From the NCBI GenBank assembly GCA_024642215.1, contig JAHEBO010000003.1:1-64000 (forward strand): 64,000 bases of DNA, given 5' to 3'. Source of the DNA: Limnohabitans sp. (GTDB lineage: Bacteria; Pseudomonadota; Gammaproteobacteria; Burkholderiales; Burkholderiaceae_C). The number at the start of each line of letters is the position of its first letter. Position 1 is the stretch's first letter. A program made the translations under genes and the position numbers. The notes under the pieces are model-generated. The model saw nothing but the letters and a program-made list of their open reading frames with translations. It had not been told where the DNA came from and did no database searches. Below are positions 61,478-64,000 of this stretch, one piece after another.

Positions 61478-61713
61478 ACATGTCTTGATTGGAAAACTTC
61501 AATTTAGCGTGGATTGCCGAAATAGGGACTTGCAATTGCATACATTGACTGTCTTTTGCCAGGCTTCTGAGGTATTCGCAACTGTCGTCTCCTTAGGGAC
61601 TTTGGGGATGTTACTTTCACGCATACGGGATTAGCATCAGTTATGCAAAATGGTGAAAGCTATTGCAAGAACAAGTCACCGTCCTGTTTCGAATTCTGTT
61701 GGAGACGCACTGA

Positions 61714-63411
61714 ATGCCCGCTCATCACGCTTTTTGGCCCAAACGTTTGCCCCACCAATTGACGGCACCACAAACTTCTTTGTGGATGAATTTGCAGATC
61801 AGCGCAATGCGCTTTCCAAATAAATTGGCTTTGGTCTTCATGGGGCAAACATGGACCTATGCACAGTTGCTGAATCAAGCCGAAAAAATAGCATCCGCCT
61901 TGCGCAAAATGGGCGTGCAAAAGGGCGACCGTGTGGTGCTGGACATGCAAAACTGTCCGCAATTGGTGATCACGCATTTTGCAATTCTGCGTCTTGATGC
62001 TGTCGTCGTGCCCGTCAATCCCATGAATCGCATGGAAGAGTTGAAGCATTACATTCTGGACCCCGACACCAAGGTGGCCGTGACCACGGCCGACCTGGCA
62101 CCCGAGTTGGCTGCAGCCAGCAACAGCTTGGAAAAAGATCAACGGCTCAAGCATTTGCTTGTGACCCAATTTACTGATGTATTTGATGCAGCCAAAGTTG
62201 GCCCCGATGAATTGCCAGCAGCTTGGATTGATTGGTTAACCAGCATCCATGCGCTGCCAAATTTGGACGGCGGTCAAGTGCATGCGTGGCCCACAGCCTT
62301 GCAAGGCGACATCGATTTGGGACCCGTCACAGCGCTTCCAGAAGATTTGGCCGTGTTGCCCTACACCAGCGGTACCACCGGCTTGCCCAAGGGCTGTATG
62401 CACACGCACGGCACCATCATGCACAACGCCATGGCCAGTGGTATTTGGGCGGCAGGCACCCCCGAAAACAAAACACTTTGCGTGGTGCCCATGTTTCACA
62501 TCACGGGCATGGTCAGTGTGATGCACGCGTCCATTTTTATAGGCGCAACCCTGGTGCTGATGCCTCGTTGGGATCGTGATTTGGCGGGGCGTCTCATTTC
62601 CAAATGGAAAATAACGCACTGGACCAACATCCCCACCATGGTGATTGATTTGTTGGGCAGCCCCAACATGTCACAGTTTGATTTGAGCAGCTTGGTCAAC
62701 ATTGGGGGCGGTGGTGCAGCGATGCCTGAAGCGGTAGCGCAACGCTTGTTGGACCAATTTGGTTTGAAATACATCGAAGGCTATGGCTTGACCGAAACGG
62801 CGGCGCCTTCGCATACCAATCCAGCCGATGCCCCTAAAAAACAATGCTTGGGCATTCCGTTCATGAGCGTGGACTCTCGTGTCGTAGACCCCGAAACATT
62901 GGTCGAATTGCCACAAGGTGAGTCTGGTGAAATTGTGATGTCTGGGCCTCAGGTTTTTAAGGGCTACTGGAAACGGCCGGATGCCACCGCCAGCGCCTTC
63001 TTTGAACGCGATGGCAAATCTTTCTTCCGTTCAGGGGACATGGGCCGCATCGATGAAGAGGGTTACTTCTTCATGACAGATCGCTTAAAGCGCATGATCA
63101 ATGCCAGTGGATTTAAAGTGTGGCCAGCTGAAGTGGAAGCCCTGATGTTCAAACATCCTGCCATCCAAGAAGCATGCATCATCTCGACCAAAGATGCTTA
63201 CCGCGGCGAATCTGTGAAGGCGGTCGTGGTGCTGCGCAGCACGCACAAAGGCCAGGTGAGTGAGCAAGATATCATCGACTGGTGCCGAGAAACCATGGCA
63301 GTCTATAAAATGCCACGTGTGGTGGAATTCATCGATGCTTTGCCCAAGAGTGGCAGTGGCAAAGTGATGTGGCGTGCTTTGCAAGAAGCAGAAATGGCAA
63401 AAACTGAATGA
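61714..63411 (+). CDS. Long-chain-fatty-acid-CoA ligase-like AMP-binding protein
   Basis: VLPYTSGTTGLPKGCMHTHGTI; EGYGLTETAAPSHTNP; RSGDMGRIDEEGYFFMTDRLKRMINASGFKVWPAEVE. Confidence 0.94.
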   Translation: MPAHHAFWPKRLPHQLTAPQTSLWMNLQISAMRFPNKLALVFMGQTWTYAQLLNQAEKIASALRKMGVQKGDRVVLDMQNCPQLVITHFAILRLDAVVVPVNPMNRMEELKHYILDPDTKVAVTTADLAPELAAASNSLEKDQRLKHLLVTQFTDVFDAAKVGPDELPAAWIDWLTSIHALPNLDGGQVHAWPTALQGDIDLGPVTALPEDLAVLPYTSGTTGLPKGCMHTHGTIMHNAMASGIWAAGTPENKTLCVVPMFHITGMVSVMHASIFIGATLVLMPRWDRDLAGRLISKWKITHWTNIPTMVIDLLGSPNMSQFDLSSLVNIGGGGAAMPEAVAQRLLDQFGLKYIEGYGLTETAAPSHTNPADAPKKQCLGIPFMSVDSRVVDPETLVELPQGESGEIVMSGPQVFKGYWKRPDATASAFFERDGKSFFRSGDMGRIDEEGYFFMTDRLKRMINASGFKVWPAEVEALMFKHPAIQEACIISTKDAYRGESVKAVVVLRSTHKGQVSEQDIIDWCRETMAVYKMPRVVEFIDALPKSGSGKVMWRALQEAEMAKTE

Positions 63412-63442
63412 ACAATCGTGTGATGCTGCGAGCAATTCAAAC

Positions 63443-64000
63443 ATGGGTTTGAAACTGTCTGTTTTAGACCAATCGGTGGCCATGTCGGGGCGTGGCCAAG
63501 ATGAGTCCATCCGTCAAACTTTGGCGTTGGCGCAATCTGCAGAGCGTTTGGGATACTCGCGTTTTTGGGTCAGCGAGCACCACGCACATCCCAGCATTGT
63601 GGGCACTGCGCCCGAAATTTTGATGGCGGCCATCGCCACGCAAACCCAGCGAATTCGCATTGGCAGTGCAGGGGTGATGTTGCCCCATTACGCTGCATTG
63701 AAAGTGGCCGAGCAATTCAGAGTCTTAGATGCACTTGCACCTGGCCGCATCGATTTGGGTGTAGGGCGTGCGCCCGGCAGTGATGGCAAAACAGCGCAAC
63801 TGCTCAATTCTGACCGTTACGCCAGTGAAAACTTTCCACAGCAGGTGATGGAATTGCAAGCGTGGGTGAAGGGGCAGCCTTTGCCTGTGGGCCATCCTGG
63901 GCATGGGGTATTTGCTTATCCCCAGTCAGCCACCTCACCTGATGTTTGGATGTTGGGCAGCTCTGACTACGGTGCGCAATTGGCAGCGCATTTGGGTTTG
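63443..64000 (+). CDS. LLM class flavin-dependent oxidoreductase (3' end beyond window)
   Basis: Open frame from ATG 63443 to window end, absent from the ORF track because it has no stop: MGLKLSVLDQSVAMSGRGQDESIRQTLALAQSAERLGYSRFWVSEHHAHPSIVGTAPEILMAAIATQTQRIRIGSAGVMLPHYAALKVAEQFRVLDALAPGRIDLGVGRAPG. Confidence 0.94.
   Translation, partial: MGLKLSVLDQSVAMSGRGQDESIRQTLALAQSAERLGYSRFWVSEHHAHPSIVGTAPEILMAAIATQTQRIRIGSAGVMLPHYAALKVAEQFRVLDALAPGRIDLGVGRAPGSDGKTAQLLNSDRYASENFPQQVMELQAWVKGQPLPVGHPGHGVFAYPQSATSPDVWMLGSSDYGAQLAAHLGL

Overview
This 64 kb window reads as an ordinary, gene-dense core chromosomal segment of a betaproteobacterium. By gene content and protein style it is probably Burkholderiales/Comamonadaceae; that assignment is inference. 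I see about 65 protein-coding genes and one three-tRNA cluster: Ala-GGC, Glu-TTC, Asp-GTC. Content is mostly housekeeping: TCA cycle (mdh, acnB), arginine biosynthesis (argF, argD, argG), ribosome/translation (rpsT, rpsP-rimM-trmD, rplS, prfB, gltX), cell envelope (murJ, murB, plsY, rfbA, rfbC), purine (purM, purF), folate (folK, folC) and RNA metabolism (two DEAD-box helicases, orn, pcnB). I found no integrase, transposase, CRISPR array, phage module, toxin-antitoxin pair or recognisable defence island, so I do not claim a new biological system. The best leads are small-scale. (1) prfB has a fully legible +1 programmed frameshift that the ORF track misses. (2) A long stem-loop sits in the rplS leader, and the rpsP and rplS promoters share a nearly identical 14-nt -10/discriminator. 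(3) An orphan UppS-like cis-prenyltransferase has a variant active-site motif. (4) A response regulator has an N-terminal excisionase-type HTH and a C-terminal receiver domain. (5) A secreted protein is built from two tandem 'KKSDSGICHDK' modules. (6) An AT-rich promoter lies upstream of an H-NS-like gene. (7) Three consecutive 4-nt ATGA overlaps link perM-hda-HAD-pcnB. No database searches or folding computations were run; all family names come from recognising motifs and protein sequence by eye.
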